Source: Candidatus Poribacteria bacterium
GTDB lineage: Bacteria > Poribacteria > DTPJ01 > WJIO01
Reading direction: 5' to 3'
Assembly: GCA_014730235.1 (NCBI GenBank)
Contig: WJIO01000446.1
Span: 1-40,247, forward strand
Length of the DNA: 40,247 bases
The position numbers and the translations under genes are program-made. Under the pieces are notes generated by a model. That model was not told the origin of the DNA. It ran no database searches and saw only the letters and a list, made by a program, of their open reading frames with translations. This document shows positions 7,718 through 16,221 of this stretch, piece after piece; the first letter of the stretch is position 1, and each line of letters starts with the position of its first letter.

Positions 7718-8485
7718 ATGATAAAACTTTCAGCTTGTATCGAAGCTCTTTACACAGATGTTCCCTTTATCGAAAGAATCGAAAAAGTAGCAAACGTAGG
7801 CTTAAAGGCCTTTGAATTCTGGGGTTGGGGCAACAAAGACATTGATGCCATCAAAGAGGCAAAAGACAAATTCGGTATTGAAGTAGGTACTTTCGGAGCC
7901 GATGTAGGTGGCCCGTTGGTCGATCCTAAAAATCGTGAAAAACTGCCGGAAAGGCTGAAGGCTTCCATAGAGGTAGCAAAAAAACTGGGATGCGATGGGA
8001 TGCTGGTCACCACAGGAAACGAGATAGAAGGTGTCAGCAGGGACAAACAGCACGAAAGCATCGTTGAAGGTCTGAAAGTAGCGGCTGAAATACTGGAACC
8101 TGAGGGCATGGTTCTGAGCCTGGAACCCCTGAATGTCCTGGTAAACCACAAGGGTTATTACCTGTATACCTCCGACGAAGGTTTCCAGATAATTGACGAA
8201 GTAGGAAGCCCCAGCGTGAAACTGCTTTACGACATCTATCACCAGCAGATTACCGAGGGTAACCTCATCGCCAACATAACCGACAGCATTGACAAAATAT
8301 CCCACTTCCACGTGGCCGACGTTCCGGGAAGACACGAACCGGGGACCGGCGAAATCAACTACAAAAACGTATTCAAGAGCATAGCCGAATCAGGCTACGA
8401 AAGATTCGTAGGACTGGAATTCTGGCCCATAGGCACATCCGACGATGCCTTGAAATCACTTCTGGAAATGACTGCGGATATGTAA
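7718..8485 (+). CDS. Hydroxypyruvate isomerase-like sugar isomerase/epimerase (TIM barrel)
   Basis: This AP-endonuclease-2-fold protein closely follows the Hyi/OtnI pattern. 'SLEPLN' carries E136, 'LLYDIYHQQ' carries D172 and H175, 'HFHVAD' comes next, 'RHEPGTGEINY' contains H206 and E207, and 'VGLEFWP' carries E234. E136 and E234 would be the paired catalytic/metal glutamates. Hyi interconverts hydroxypyruvate and tartronate semialdehyde; OtnI isomerises 2- and 3-oxo-tetronate phosphates. It is the last gene of the operon, 14 bp after the dehydrogenase with AAAGGAGAAAGGATA before the ATG, and a long hairpin follows 28 bp after its stop. An OtnI-like role fits the class II aldolase two genes upstream, but this is an inference. 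Confidence 0.87.
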   Translation: MIKLSACIEALYTDVPFIERIEKVANVGLKAFEFWGWGNKDIDAIKEAKDKFGIEVGTFGADVGGPLVDPKNREKLPERLKASIEVAKKLGCDGMLVTTGNEIEGVSRDKQHESIVEGLKVAAEILEPEGMVLSLEPLNVLVNHKGYYLYTSDEGFQIIDEVGSPSVKLLYDIYHQQITEGNLIANITDSIDKISHFHVADVPGRHEPGTGEINYKNVFKSIAESGYERFVGLEFWPIGTSDDALKSLLEMTADM

Positions 8486-8513
8486 TAGATACGATTGAAC
8501 TATAAAAACTTTC

Positions 8514-8551
8514 AAATGCACTGGGATATTATAATATGTCTCAGTGCATTT
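8514..8551 (+). terminator. Long hairpin at the end of the sugar operon
   Basis: AAATGCACTG (8514-8523) pairs exactly with CAGTGCATTT (8542-8551). Pairing continues inward with G-T wobbles almost to the centre, giving a stem of about 16 bp. The T-run after it is poor (TATATCTCC), so it may stabilise the mRNA 3' end as much as terminate. Confidence 0.6.
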
Positions 8552-8722
8552 ATATCTCCATAAAACTCATCTTATCTTAACCCATTTCCTACCTGTTCTT
8601 AATAATACTTTTATATAATTTCACATTAACCAATACCCAAAAATCAACCTTATTTACATATAGCCAAGTATAAAATTTATGTCCCTATGTTATTGCGAAG
8701 AACGGGGTAACAAATAAAGTTT

Positions 8723-8830
8723 GGTTCCTTCAGGTTCAATGTGTTGAAAATAAGAAACTTCTATATGCTGTCATTCCTGCTTCAAGCTTTTTCAAAAAGC
8801 TTGAAGCAGGAATGACAATCAAGGGATGTT
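8723..8830. repeat. MITE-like nested palindrome, copy B
   Basis: The left arm is GGTTCCTTCAGGTTCAATG. The core at 8769-8817 is TGTCATTCCTGC, an inner hairpin CTTCAAGCTTTTT/AAAAAGCTTGAAG, then GCAGGAATGACA. The usual right terminal arm is missing; a variant right side ends in TTTTTTAACGATTAC (8832-8846). It lies between the converging operons. Confidence 0.75.
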
Positions 8831-8831
8831 G

Positions 8832-8846
8832 TTTTTTAACGATTAC
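8832..8846. repeat. TTTTTTAACGATTAC motif
   Basis: Exact 15-bp copy of the inverted-repeat arm at 3738-3754, in the same orientation. A degenerate copy (TTTAATGATTAC) is at 37367-37378, after repeat copy H. Confidence 0.6.
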
Positions 8847-8855
8847 ATAACCATT

Positions 8856-8884
8856 AAAAACGAAAAAGGTTTTGTATATAAACC
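8856..8884 (-). terminator. Probable terminator of the kinase/protease operon
   Basis: Read on the minus strand: GGTTT (8884-8880), a short loop, AAACC (8872-8868), then a T-rich run TTTTTCGTTTTT (8867-8856). The stem is short. It lies 38 bp after the protease stop codon. Confidence 0.45.
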
Positions 8885-8921
8885 GACGCGTGTCCCGTTT
8901 TTCATTTAAAAATCACCAAAT

Positions 8922-9359
8922 TCACGCCGATTCCACGGAAAACCGATGCGCTATTCCATCGAAATTCAGCTTCCAGTATTTGCTTATAATATCCATGCCG
9001 ATCAGGCCTATATCAGAATCTGTTAAAAGAACGCCGCGTTCCGGGCGGTAGGTTTTGACTTCTTCGCCCTGGGGATAGCTGTGTATTGAAATAATAACCA
9101 GATGGGTTCGGGCTCGCTTTATGCTTCCATCGTGGGCCCTGATAAGGACAGGTTTGCCAAGAAGCAGGGGCATCAGCATCTTGGCCTTTTCGGAGGGTAT
9201 ACAGGTAATATCCGCGCCTGTATCAATCCTGGCCTTAAATGAAACCTCGACCTGTTTCCTGCCGGTAAGCGCGGATATACTTACATTTACATAAGGTGCA
9301 AAGCAGGCCGTTCCTTCGTGTTTCTCATAAGGTTTTTCGCTAACGATAAGTTCTGGCAT
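8922..9359 (-). CDS. Retropepsin-like (clan AA) aspartic protease
   Basis: A single-lobe aspartic protease that would be active as a dimer. The catalytic triplet D46-T47-G48 is in 'FKARIDTGADITCIPS', the flap region follows ('RAHDGSIKRARTHL'), and the C-terminal 'LIGMDIISKYWKLNFDG' matches the hydrophobic-hydrophobic-G-x-D helix of the family. There is no signal peptide or membrane helix, so it is cytoplasmic. At 145 residues it is a bare protease domain. It starts 2 bp after the HEAT-repeat gene stops and is the last gene of the kinase operon, which suggests signal-controlled proteolysis. The substrate is unknown; the HEAT protein is a natural candidate for adaptor or target. Confidence 0.85.
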   Translation of the reverse strand: MPELIVSEKPYEKHEGTACFAPYVNVSISALTGRKQVEVSFKARIDTGADITCIPSEKAKMLMPLLLGKPVLIRAHDGSIKRARTHLVIISIHSYPQGEEVKTYRPERGVLLTDSDIGLIGMDIISKYWKLNFDGIAHRFSVESA

Positions 9360-9361
9360 TT

Positions 9362-10108
9362 TTATCCTACTATCACTCTGGCTGGAGGTATTTGGATCGG
9401 TTCATCTTCCACTTCGATTTTGCATATAAGAGCTTCTACAAGGCCGTATTTGTCGTAAACATCTTCAGCAAGCTTAATCTGATCATCGTCAATACCTACT
9501 ATTTTATCCCTGTATATGGCAACAAAATCACCTTTGTGCTCCTGAAGAAGTTTGTTTTCGTGACGTAAATATGTTTCCCAGCTTATCATGTAGTCATCCA
9601 TAACTGTTTCATCCTGATCAGAAACAGACGAATCTGCATTGGAAAATTCCTGTATGCTTTCATGAAGAGAAATCATCTCCTGACCCAGCTTTTCTACCAC
9701 TGCTTTAAGGCTTTCCACATCATCCAGAACCGGGTCAATAGTCGCCAGAGTTAGTTCCCGTATTCCTCCCAATTCACCCAGGGCAGTTATAGCAGAACGA
9801 CGGACATAGTGGTCATCATCCTGGGCCATTGCCCGTAATAACTGGATAAGTTGATTTTTCAATCCCGGTCTTTGAGAGCGTGATATGGCATAGCATATTT
9901 CACCTCTTACGCGGTGGTCTTCCTCCACCGCAGCAGCCGCAGCCAACTCATAAAGCTCTTCATCAGTAGTTCGATCTATAAGCTGACCTATTTTCCATAG
10001 ACTCCGTAAGCGTTCGTTGGGATCGGGTTTTGTACGAAAGTCCTTTAAAGCGTCATTTAAAAAACTACGGGTATCCTTTGAATGAGAATTGTTATTATTT
10101 TTCACCAT
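9362..10108 (-). CDS. HEAT-repeat protein
   Basis: Residues ~40-130 form paired helices of the HEAT/PBS-lyase type, with 'DHRVRGEICYAISR' and 'DHYVRRSAITALGELGG' as the two clearest repeats. Next comes a probable coiled coil (VEKLGQEMISLHESIQEF) and a C-terminal ~70-residue region with 'FVAIYRDKIVGIDDDQ', which resembles the short 'carry the burden/identity' domain found beside retropepsin-like genes. HEAT repeats usually bind other proteins. It lies between the response regulator (41 bp) and the protease (2 bp), so it may link them. The ATG at 10108 has only a weak GGAAG ahead of it. Function not established. Confidence 0.75.
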   Translation of the reverse strand: MVKNNNNSHSKDTRSFLNDALKDFRTKPDPNERLRSLWKIGQLIDRTTDEELYELAAAAAVEEDHRVRGEICYAISRSQRPGLKNQLIQLLRAMAQDDDHYVRRSAITALGELGGIRELTLATIDPVLDDVESLKAVVEKLGQEMISLHESIQEFSNADSSVSDQDETVMDDYMISWETYLRHENKLLQEHKGDFVAIYRDKIVGIDDDQIKLAEDVYDKYGLVEALICKIEVEDEPIQIPPARVIVG

Positions 10109-10149
10109 AATGAACCACTTCCAGCCTTGTGTTCCAAAATGTAACGGTT

Positions 10150-10545
10150 TTAATCAAAAATTTCATCCAGAGCTGATTTAACATCTCCGGAGGTAGCTGG
10201 TTTGTTTATAATTTTATAAGCACCAGCGTTTTTTATTTCTTCCAGTATATCAGGATCCCTAACCACTGTAAGGCCTATTATAGGGATTTCCGGCTTAATG
10301 CTTTTTATTCTTCTGCATATCTCAACGCCTGTACTTCGACCATAGTTTACAACTTCAGGATCAATATCATCAGGTGGAGCCATCATAATATCCAAAAGAA
10401 CAGCATCAAATTCTTCTTTACTTACAATTTCCATGCCGGCTGCGGCAGTATAAGCAGGCACTATTTCATATTCATCTTCTAACGCCACCTGAAGTTGGTC
10501 CAGAAAAAACTGCTCATCCTCCACAAAGAGGACTCTCTTTTTCAT
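10150..10545 (-). CDS. Single-domain response regulator
   Basis: A receiver domain with no output domain (131 aa). The acidic pocket is E9-D10 in 'LFVEDEQ', the phospho-acceptor is D52 in 'AVLLDIMM', the switch threonine is in 'IIGLTVVRD', and the conserved lysine is in 'INKPAT'. The loop after D52 is longer than usual (APPDDIDPEVVNYGRSTG). The start is set at 10545 rather than 10581, because GGGAGGTAAGGGA lies just before this ATG and the longer version would run into the kinase gene. It starts 4 bp after the histidine kinase stops, so it is its cognate partner. Lacking a DNA-binding domain, it must act by protein contact, possibly on the HEAT/protease pair downstream. Confidence 0.92.
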   Translation of the reverse strand: MKKRVLFVEDEQFFLDQLQVALEDEYEIVPAYTAAAGMEIVSKEEFDAVLLDIMMAPPDDIDPEVVNYGRSTGVEICRRIKSIKPEIPIIGLTVVRDPDILEEIKNAGAYKIINKPATSGDVKSALDEIFD

Positions 10546-10549
10546 TCCC

Positions 10550-12631
10550 TTACCTCCCGGGCAAAAACAGCGAAAATACATTCAGATAGCGATTAAAACG
10601 TACTTCAGTACTTCTTACGTCAATCTTACCGTTGTAATGTTCAACAAACTCCTTTACCAGCGATAAACCCACACCGCTACCTGCAGGATCCATTTTCACC
10701 GCGTTATTTGCCCTGAAATGCCGCTCAAAAATACGATCTTTCTCTTCATCTCGTATTATTATACCCTCGTTTTCAAAAGTTATAGCCGTACCTATGCCCG
10801 AATCATCCTGCCAGCCACCGATCCTTATACATGTATTGGGAAAAGAATATTTTATACCATTGTCCAGCATATTCATTACTACAAGCCTGAATATCTCCGG
10901 ATCTACGACAATGGGCTTCCAGGTCTTTATATCCGGATCTATATATATATCCACCGAGCGTCTCTCAGCCAGGTCTGTCATTATCTCCCTGCATTCAGAA
11001 AAAATTATATAAGGTTCTACCTGCCGATTTTCATAACTAAGTTTGTCTAGTCGTATTTGTTCAAGCATCCATGCCTTTTGGGCCAGCAGGTTAAGCCTCT
11101 GGAGTTGGGTTACAACCCCGGTTATTGTACGGGATGCCCGTTCAGGAGAAACCCGGCCTTCCCGTAAATTTTCAGCAGCTATCATTACATTCTGGATTGG
11201 TGTTCGCAGGTCGTGAGAAACCGATTCCATAAGATTTGTCCGTTCTTCCACTGTATCACGTAATTTCTCCATTGAGAAAAATACATTGGAAATGATAGCC
11301 ATTTCACGCACAATCGTCATCAAATAAAGGCAATCATCTTCCCGCATCCAGCTAATACAGCATTCAGAAGACTCGTCCTGATATATGCCACGTTGTTTCA
11401 CATCAGGCTCATATTTACCCAACAGCATAAATGTCAAGCCGCCATCTACTGTGGCTGTTGATGCAACAAGTCCAGGATAATTTACACCCTTACCATAAAT
11501 GCTGTAAAGCATACCCAGAATAGGTGCATCCCGATGCTTTTTCAGATTTATTTCTAGGACATGTTCTTTACCCTCTATCTCCCGAATAAAATCAACTAAC
11601 TTTGACGCAGAACCAGCCCAATCATATTTAATAGCAGGTAAAGTTTCTTCCGAAAGACCATACTGACATAAAAGATTAAATGAAGCTGATTCAGACTTAT
11701 CCCGGGAGATTAAAAGAATATAATCAACCCCTAAAAATCTTGTAAGATTACCAAGACACCAACGGATTTTTTCCCAGAAAATATCCACTGAGGAAAGAGC
11801 ACTTGCCATTTCAGCCCTTATCCAGCCCACAACAGATTCCTTTTCGAGCCTATAGCTGTTATCAGCCATCTCTGAAATGTGTTTTCCAGCACTCTCCAAC
11901 CTCAACATTATATTTTCCATGTCTTCCGGAGTTATCTCTAATTCTGCATCGTTATTAATGTTTTCATCCAGAGTCTTCAGCAAAGTGCCGACTTCAAGAC
12001 CGAGTATAGCTTCGCTTTTACCGATTCTGATTTTACTTTCTTCCCAGAGATCGATTTTATTGTATTCGGAAGAGGATATATCATCAGGTAAATGTAAAAG
12101 TTCATTTTCCAGGATACCTTCAGGCCAGATATTCCCGGGTTTGGGTTTTCTGCAACCTGTTGTAAGAATTGCAATAGTTTCACCGGCTACCTGAACGGCG
12201 GAAGCAAAACAGATCATTCCATTAACGCACATATAAGCTGTGGTTACTGCTTCCCGCATTTTTGGTAAAAGTCTGGAAATACAGTTATAGCAAAAATTTA
12301 AACTTATATTTTCATTTTCCGGGTTATCTGTATTAATATCAGCGTTTAAAGCTTTATAATACTTACAAGACTTTAGATAAATATCGGCTTTTTGATCTCT
12401 GGACTGACTACTCGGATATACTTTTTGTTTATTATCTGAAATTACAGATACACATAGCGGGATATTATACTTAGCAGAAAAACCCTCCTGAAAAATCTCC
12501 AGCAGTTCCTGTCTGAGTAAGGCTTTATCATCTTCGCCATTTTTGGCAACCAAAGGTGGTATAATCCCGCCTTCGTATTTGGACAATAGCCTTTCCATTT
12601 CAGGAGGATTTTCTATAATAAGTTCAGGCAT
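10550..12631 (-). CDS. Soluble hybrid-sensor histidine kinase with PocR-like and GAF-like domains
   Basis: No membrane helix is seen, so it senses an intracellular signal. About residues 35-165 look like a PocR ligand-binding domain, with cysteines C89, C114, C117, C135 and C141 and the strand pattern 'GMICFASAVQVAGETIAIL'. Residues ~275-450 are a GAF-like region. The kinase core has the phospho-acceptor H473 in 'VSHDLRTPIQN', an N-box (MLDNGIKYS), and a G2 box (GSGVGLSLVKEF). The G1 box is not obvious: the expected D-x-G-x-G is replaced by a degenerate stretch ending 'RDEEKDRIFERHF'. It heads the operon with the response regulator, HEAT protein and protease. PocR domains often bind small metabolites such as diols, which would fit sugar breakdown here, but the ligand is not known. 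Confidence 0.88.
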   Translation of the reverse strand: MPELIIENPPEMERLLSKYEGGIIPPLVAKNGEDDKALLRQELLEIFQEGFSAKYNIPLCVSVISDNKQKVYPSSQSRDQKADIYLKSCKYYKALNADINTDNPENENISLNFCYNCISRLLPKMREAVTTAYMCVNGMICFASAVQVAGETIAILTTGCRKPKPGNIWPEGILENELLHLPDDISSSEYNKIDLWEESKIRIGKSEAILGLEVGTLLKTLDENINNDAELEITPEDMENIMLRLESAGKHISEMADNSYRLEKESVVGWIRAEMASALSSVDIFWEKIRWCLGNLTRFLGVDYILLISRDKSESASFNLLCQYGLSEETLPAIKYDWAGSASKLVDFIREIEGKEHVLEINLKKHRDAPILGMLYSIYGKGVNYPGLVASTATVDGGLTFMLLGKYEPDVKQRGIYQDESSECCISWMREDDCLYLMTIVREMAIISNVFFSMEKLRDTVEERTNLMESVSHDLRTPIQNVMIAAENLREGRVSPERASRTITGVVTQLQRLNLLAQKAWMLEQIRLDKLSYENRQVEPYIIFSECREIMTDLAERRSVDIYIDPDIKTWKPIVVDPEIFRLVVMNMLDNGIKYSFPNTCIRIGGWQDDSGIGTAITFENEGIIIRDEEKDRIFERHFRANNAVKMDPAGSGVGLSLVKEFVEHYNGKIDVRSTEVRFNRYLNVFSLFLPGR

Positions 12632-12773
12632 TATTTCTCAAAAACCAAAAATACTTAGTGGGCCAGAAACAACAAAATCAATTTACTTAAAATTAAAAAT
12701 AATTCATAAACTTTTATAACTATTATATACAAATAGCAATATTTGTCAATAAAATAACCCAGACAAAAGTTCT

Positions 12774-12938
12774 GGCTTTTCCGGGTTCAGTGTGGTAACG
12801 ATAAGAAACTTTTTTAATGCTGTCATTCCTGCGAAAGCAGGAATCCAGTAGATCTGCATAAAGACTGGATTCCTGTTTTCGCAGAAATGACAAACTGAGA
12901 GAATTTTTAACTATAAACACACTAAATCCGGAAGAACC
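12774..12938. repeat. MITE-like nested palindrome, copy C
   Basis: Best-preserved ends: GGCTTTTCCGGGTTCAGTG on the left and, inverted, CACTAAATCCGGAAGAACC on the right (TIRs of about 20 bp). The core (12821-12892) holds the double form GCGAAAGCAGGAATCCAG plus its inverted partner. It ends 10 bp from the nrdJ stop codon. A frame across it reads 'FLRKQESS...CFRRND', the peptide typical of this repeat type, and is not a gene. Confidence 0.88.
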
Positions 12939-12948
12939 AAAATTCTTT

Positions 12949-15303
12949 TTACCAGCATTTAGAATATCCGCATAATTTGCAAATAACACAACCTTCCGAA
13001 TATTCCAGCATATTACCGCATTCAGGACATTCAGGACAAATATCCGCCATTATAAGATCGTCAACTTTGTTTTGCTTCTCTCGTGTTTTACCGATTTTCA
13101 TTTCCGTGTATTGTTCCATAGCCTTGCCGATAGCGTCAGCACAGGATAATATCATACCTCCCGGCTGCCATGATGGAGAAGCGCACCGTATACCTTTGAG
13201 ACGCTTGCTAATAGAATCAGGATCAACCCCTGCACGTAGTGCGGTTGAAATAAGAACACCAATAGCCTCGCATTGGGCAGCCCGACATCCGCCGGATCGT
13301 CCCATATTGATGAATACCTCGCAAAGTCCTTCTTCATCTTCGTTGACAGTGATATATATTGAGCCACATTCAGCGGTTTCAATTTTTCTTGTTGAACCGG
13401 CAGTCACCAGTGGCCGAGGTCTTGGTGCCATAGAACCTCTGGGCATAGGATTGGCTTCCTGACTACTTTCAGTCTGAACCTTCTGAGTTTTACCGATGTT
13501 AAGTATCTGTTCATCCCGGCTTCCATCCCGATAGATGGTGACACCCTTACATCCCAATTCATAAGCCAGCATGTAAACTCGCTCAACATCCTCTTTCGTC
13601 GCTTCATTCTTGAAATTTACAGTTTTTGAAACGGCATTGTCCGTATGATTTTGGAAAGCCGCCTGCATCCGCACATGCCATTCAGGGGAAATATCATGGG
13701 AAGTTACAAATAGCTTACGCAGTTCCTCCGGTATTTCCTCCATCTCCTGAATAGAACCTTCTTCATGAATCTTATAGATCAACTCATCATTGTAAAATTC
13801 ACCGGCTTTGGCCATTTCCTCAAAAAGAGGATGGACCATAACCAGTTCTTCGCCATCCATCGCTTTTCTGATATGACATATTCCGAATGGTGGTTCAATA
13901 CCAGAAGAAACCGAAGCAACCAGGGATATAGTTCCAGTTGGGGCGATTGTGGTATGGGCTGCACCGCGTATCCCATGTTCTTTTATCATCTTTTGAAGTT
14001 TTGACCAGTCCAGTTCAGGCCTTCCAAAGTTACCGTTGGTAGTTCTATCATTATGCTTTCGGTTTCCGTCTTTGAATATACTTTTGTCAAAGTTAGGAAA
14101 CGGTCCTCTTTCCTTTGCCAGTTCAACTGAAGCCATCTCAGCATGATAATCTATAAATTCCATAACACTTTCAGCCAGTTGAACGGCCATGCTGGAATTA
14201 TAGGGTATACCAAGCCTGATAAGCATATCAGACCAGGCCATTATACCCAGACCGACCTTCCTGTTGCTCTTGGTTTTCTCTTCTATTTCAGGGAGTGGAA
14301 AGTTATTCATATCAATAACGTTATCCAGAAAATGGACGGCTTTATAGATAATATCCTTTAGCTTTTCCCAGTCAACAACCCAGTTTCCATTATCTCTCTT
14401 AACCATCTTTAGCAAGTTAATTGATCCCAGGTTGCAGGATTCGTAAGGTAAAAGGGGTTGTTCGCCGCAGGGATTTGTACTTTCTATTTCACCAAGTTCC
14501 GGAGTTGGATTATCCCTGTTTATCCTATCCAGAAAAACTATCCCCGGATCGCCGTTTTTCCATGCACCTTTCACAATACGATTAAATACATCTTTGGCGT
14601 TGACTTTTTTAATAGCTTTACCTGTTCGGGGATTTATTAATTCATATTCTTCTTCCTTAGCGACCCTTTCCATGAATTTTTCTGTCAGGCCCACTGAAAT
14701 ATTAAAATTATTCAGCTTATTATTATCATGCTTACAGGTTATAAATTCCATAATATCGGGATGATCAACCCGAAGTATGGCCATATTAGCCCCACGACGG
14801 GTTCCTCCCTGCTTTATTTCTTCTGTGGCCGAATCAAATATGCTCATAAACGATATAGGCCCGCTGGCGACTCCACTTGTGGATTTAACAATGTCGTTTT
14901 TTGGTCTTATTCTGGAAAACGAAAAGCCGGTACCGCCTCCGCTTTTGTGTATCAAAGCGGTATTTTTGAGGGTTTCAAAAATACTGGGCATGCTATCATC
15001 AATTGGTAGCACAAAACATGCCGACAACTGCTGAAGTTCACGTCCTGCGTTCATTAAAGTGGGTGAATTAGGCAAAAATTCCAGATCCGCCATAATATTA
15101 TAAAATTCTTCTTCAGTCTTTTCAATATCTACATCAGGATTATACAGCTTATCGGCAGAAGCTATATTCTGGGCCACTCGACGGAACATATCTTCCGGCT
15201 CTTCTATGGGTTTACCTTCCTCATTTCGTATCAGATATCTCATATCCAGTATACGTCTTGCGTTAGAAGTCAGATTAAGTTTTTTTTCATAGGTTATAGC
15301 CAA
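12949..15303 (-). CDS. nrdJ: Adenosylcobalamin-dependent class II ribonucleotide reductase
   Basis: Makes deoxyribonucleotides for DNA synthesis using B12, independent of oxygen. The thiyl-radical cysteine is C279 in 'NPCGEQPLLPYESCNLGS', with N277 and E281 alongside; C96 (LSACFV) and C290 are the redox pair. 'GGTGFSFSRIRP' and 'APTGTISLVASVSSGIEP' are the expected barrel motifs. A TSCPD domain (~residues 630-735) and a cysteine-rich C-terminal zinc ribbon (CPECPECG...CKLCGYSKCW) complete the protein. There is no N-terminal ATP-cone, so overall activity control by dATP is probably absent. 784 aa, full length. The start is TTG after GGGGGATAAAA. It is transcribed alone, from a 400-bp space shared with the yjbQ-like gene. 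I found no cobalamin riboswitch there. Confidence 0.96.
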   Translation of the reverse strand: MAITYEKKLNLTSNARRILDMRYLIRNEEGKPIEEPEDMFRRVAQNIASADKLYNPDVDIEKTEEEFYNIMADLEFLPNSPTLMNAGRELQQLSACFVLPIDDSMPSIFETLKNTALIHKSGGGTGFSFSRIRPKNDIVKSTSGVASGPISFMSIFDSATEEIKQGGTRRGANMAILRVDHPDIMEFITCKHDNNKLNNFNISVGLTEKFMERVAKEEEYELINPRTGKAIKKVNAKDVFNRIVKGAWKNGDPGIVFLDRINRDNPTPELGEIESTNPCGEQPLLPYESCNLGSINLLKMVKRDNGNWVVDWEKLKDIIYKAVHFLDNVIDMNNFPLPEIEEKTKSNRKVGLGIMAWSDMLIRLGIPYNSSMAVQLAESVMEFIDYHAEMASVELAKERGPFPNFDKSIFKDGNRKHNDRTTNGNFGRPELDWSKLQKMIKEHGIRGAAHTTIAPTGTISLVASVSSGIEPPFGICHIRKAMDGEELVMVHPLFEEMAKAGEFYNDELIYKIHEEGSIQEMEEIPEELRKLFVTSHDISPEWHVRMQAAFQNHTDNAVSKTVNFKNEATKEDVERVYMLAYELGCKGVTIYRDGSRDEQILNIGKTQKVQTESSQEANPMPRGSMAPRPRPLVTAGSTRKIETAECGSIYITVNEDEEGLCEVFINMGRSGGCRAAQCEAIGVLISTALRAGVDPDSISKRLKGIRCASPSWQPGGMILSCADAIGKAMEQYTEMKIGKTREKQNKVDDLIMADICPECPECGNMLEYSEGCVICKLCGYSKCW

Positions 15304-15710
15304 TTTTATCCCCCGTATCTCTAAATTGTAAAAAGTATTTTAAAAAGGCAAAAAATATATCAAAAACCTATATAAAAGGCCTATATAAGCTGATAAATTT
15401 GTCAAATTACAAATGAAATGGAAATATTTAACACGGTTTGGTCTTTGGATAGAATAATCCATCCTGATTTTATTGTCAACTGTTTTTCTCTGATGTTAAA
15501 AATGATTTTGGACAAAAATCTATTCAGAATTGTAAAGCTGGTGGGAGGACGAAGCTCTTGCTGAGCCCTTTAAAGTGATGCACAATAGAAAATAGGATTA
15601 TGTTCTAAATTCTAAAAATTAAGTATAGAAATTTATCTAAACCTGTGTTAATCTATGTTCCAAAAGCTAACTATGTTACATAATGGAAACCTCCACAGAA
15701 AGGTTATAAA
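15304..15710. other. Intergenic space between divergent nrdJ and yjbQ-like genes
   Basis: AT-rich. It holds a tandem pair of CCTATATAA (15367-15375 and 15380-15388, 13 bp apart), 64-85 bp upstream of nrdJ, which could be a regulator site; the spacing and sequence do not match a textbook NrdR box pair. A GC-richer islet (15537-15573, GGTGGGAGGACGAAGC then GAGCCC) resembles a dispersed repeat type seen in other genomes, but there is only one copy here. Confidence 0.35.
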
Positions 15711-16130
15711 ATGAAAAGCTGCAGGAAAGAATTATGGTTTGAAATCCCAAAAAGACGTGGTTTTATAAACATTACACCCCAGGTAGAAAAATGCGTATCC
15801 GAAAGCGGAATAAAGGAGGGATTATGCCTGGTGAATTCCATGCATATAACATCCAGCGTCTACATAAACGACAACGAATCGGGTTTACTGCAAGATTACG
15901 AAGAATGGCTGGAAGAACTCGCCCCCCACGCGCCCATATCCCAATACATGCATAACAGAACTGGCGAAGATAATGGCGACGCGCATCTTAAAAGACAGAT
16001 CATGGGCCGCGAGGTGGTGGTGGCTATAACCAACGGTAAATTGGATTTTGGCACATGGGAGCAGATATTTTATGGAGAATTCGACGGCAAACGGCGTAAG
16101 AGGGTTCTGGTAAAAATTATCGGGGAGTAA
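15711..16130 (+). CDS. yjbQ: YjbQ/UPF0047-family protein
   Basis: A small single-domain protein of the widespread YjbQ family (139 aa, normal length). Diagnostic blocks are '[17 protein letters not shown]', '[14 protein letters not shown]' (the usual E-D-N-x-D-A-H-L) and '[18 protein letters not shown]' (usual L-G-T-W-Q-x-I-x-x-x-E-F-D-G). The conserved histidines and acids suggest a metal-binding active site. E. coli YjbQ has weak thiamine-phosphate synthase activity in genetic tests, but the true role is unsettled. AGAAAGGTTATAAA precedes the ATG. Divergent from nrdJ. Confidence 0.93.
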   Translation: MKSCRKELWFEIPKRRGFINITPQVEKCVSESGIKEGLCLVNSMHITSSVYINDNESGLLQDYEEWLEELAPHAPISQYMHNRTGEDNGDAHLKRQIMGREVVVAITNGKLDFGTWEQIFYGEFDGKRRKRVLVKIIGE

Positions 16131-16221
16131 AAGAGACTTGAAAAACAAACACCAACAATTATATACTTACATTAGGCTATTGAAAATATGATCTTCATTA
16201 ATAATAAGGGTGTGAATATAA

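Noticed and set aside
10546..10581. Twelve-residue N-terminal extension of the response regulator
   Set aside because: It overlaps the kinase gene, while the inner ATG has GGGAGG at good spacing and starts the conserved first strand.
8922..12631. Common 'MPELI' N-terminus of the kinase and the protease
   Set aside because: Only five residues agree and the codons differ; chance is the simplest explanation.
12723..12989. 88-aa minus-strand frame with 'FLRKQESS...CFRRND'
   Set aside because: This is the translation of palindromic repeat copy C; it overlaps the end of nrdJ and has no ribosome binding site.
15304..15710. Cobalamin riboswitch ahead of B12-dependent nrdJ
   Set aside because: I looked on the minus strand for a B12-box-like core and did not find one; only the tandem 9-mers are present.
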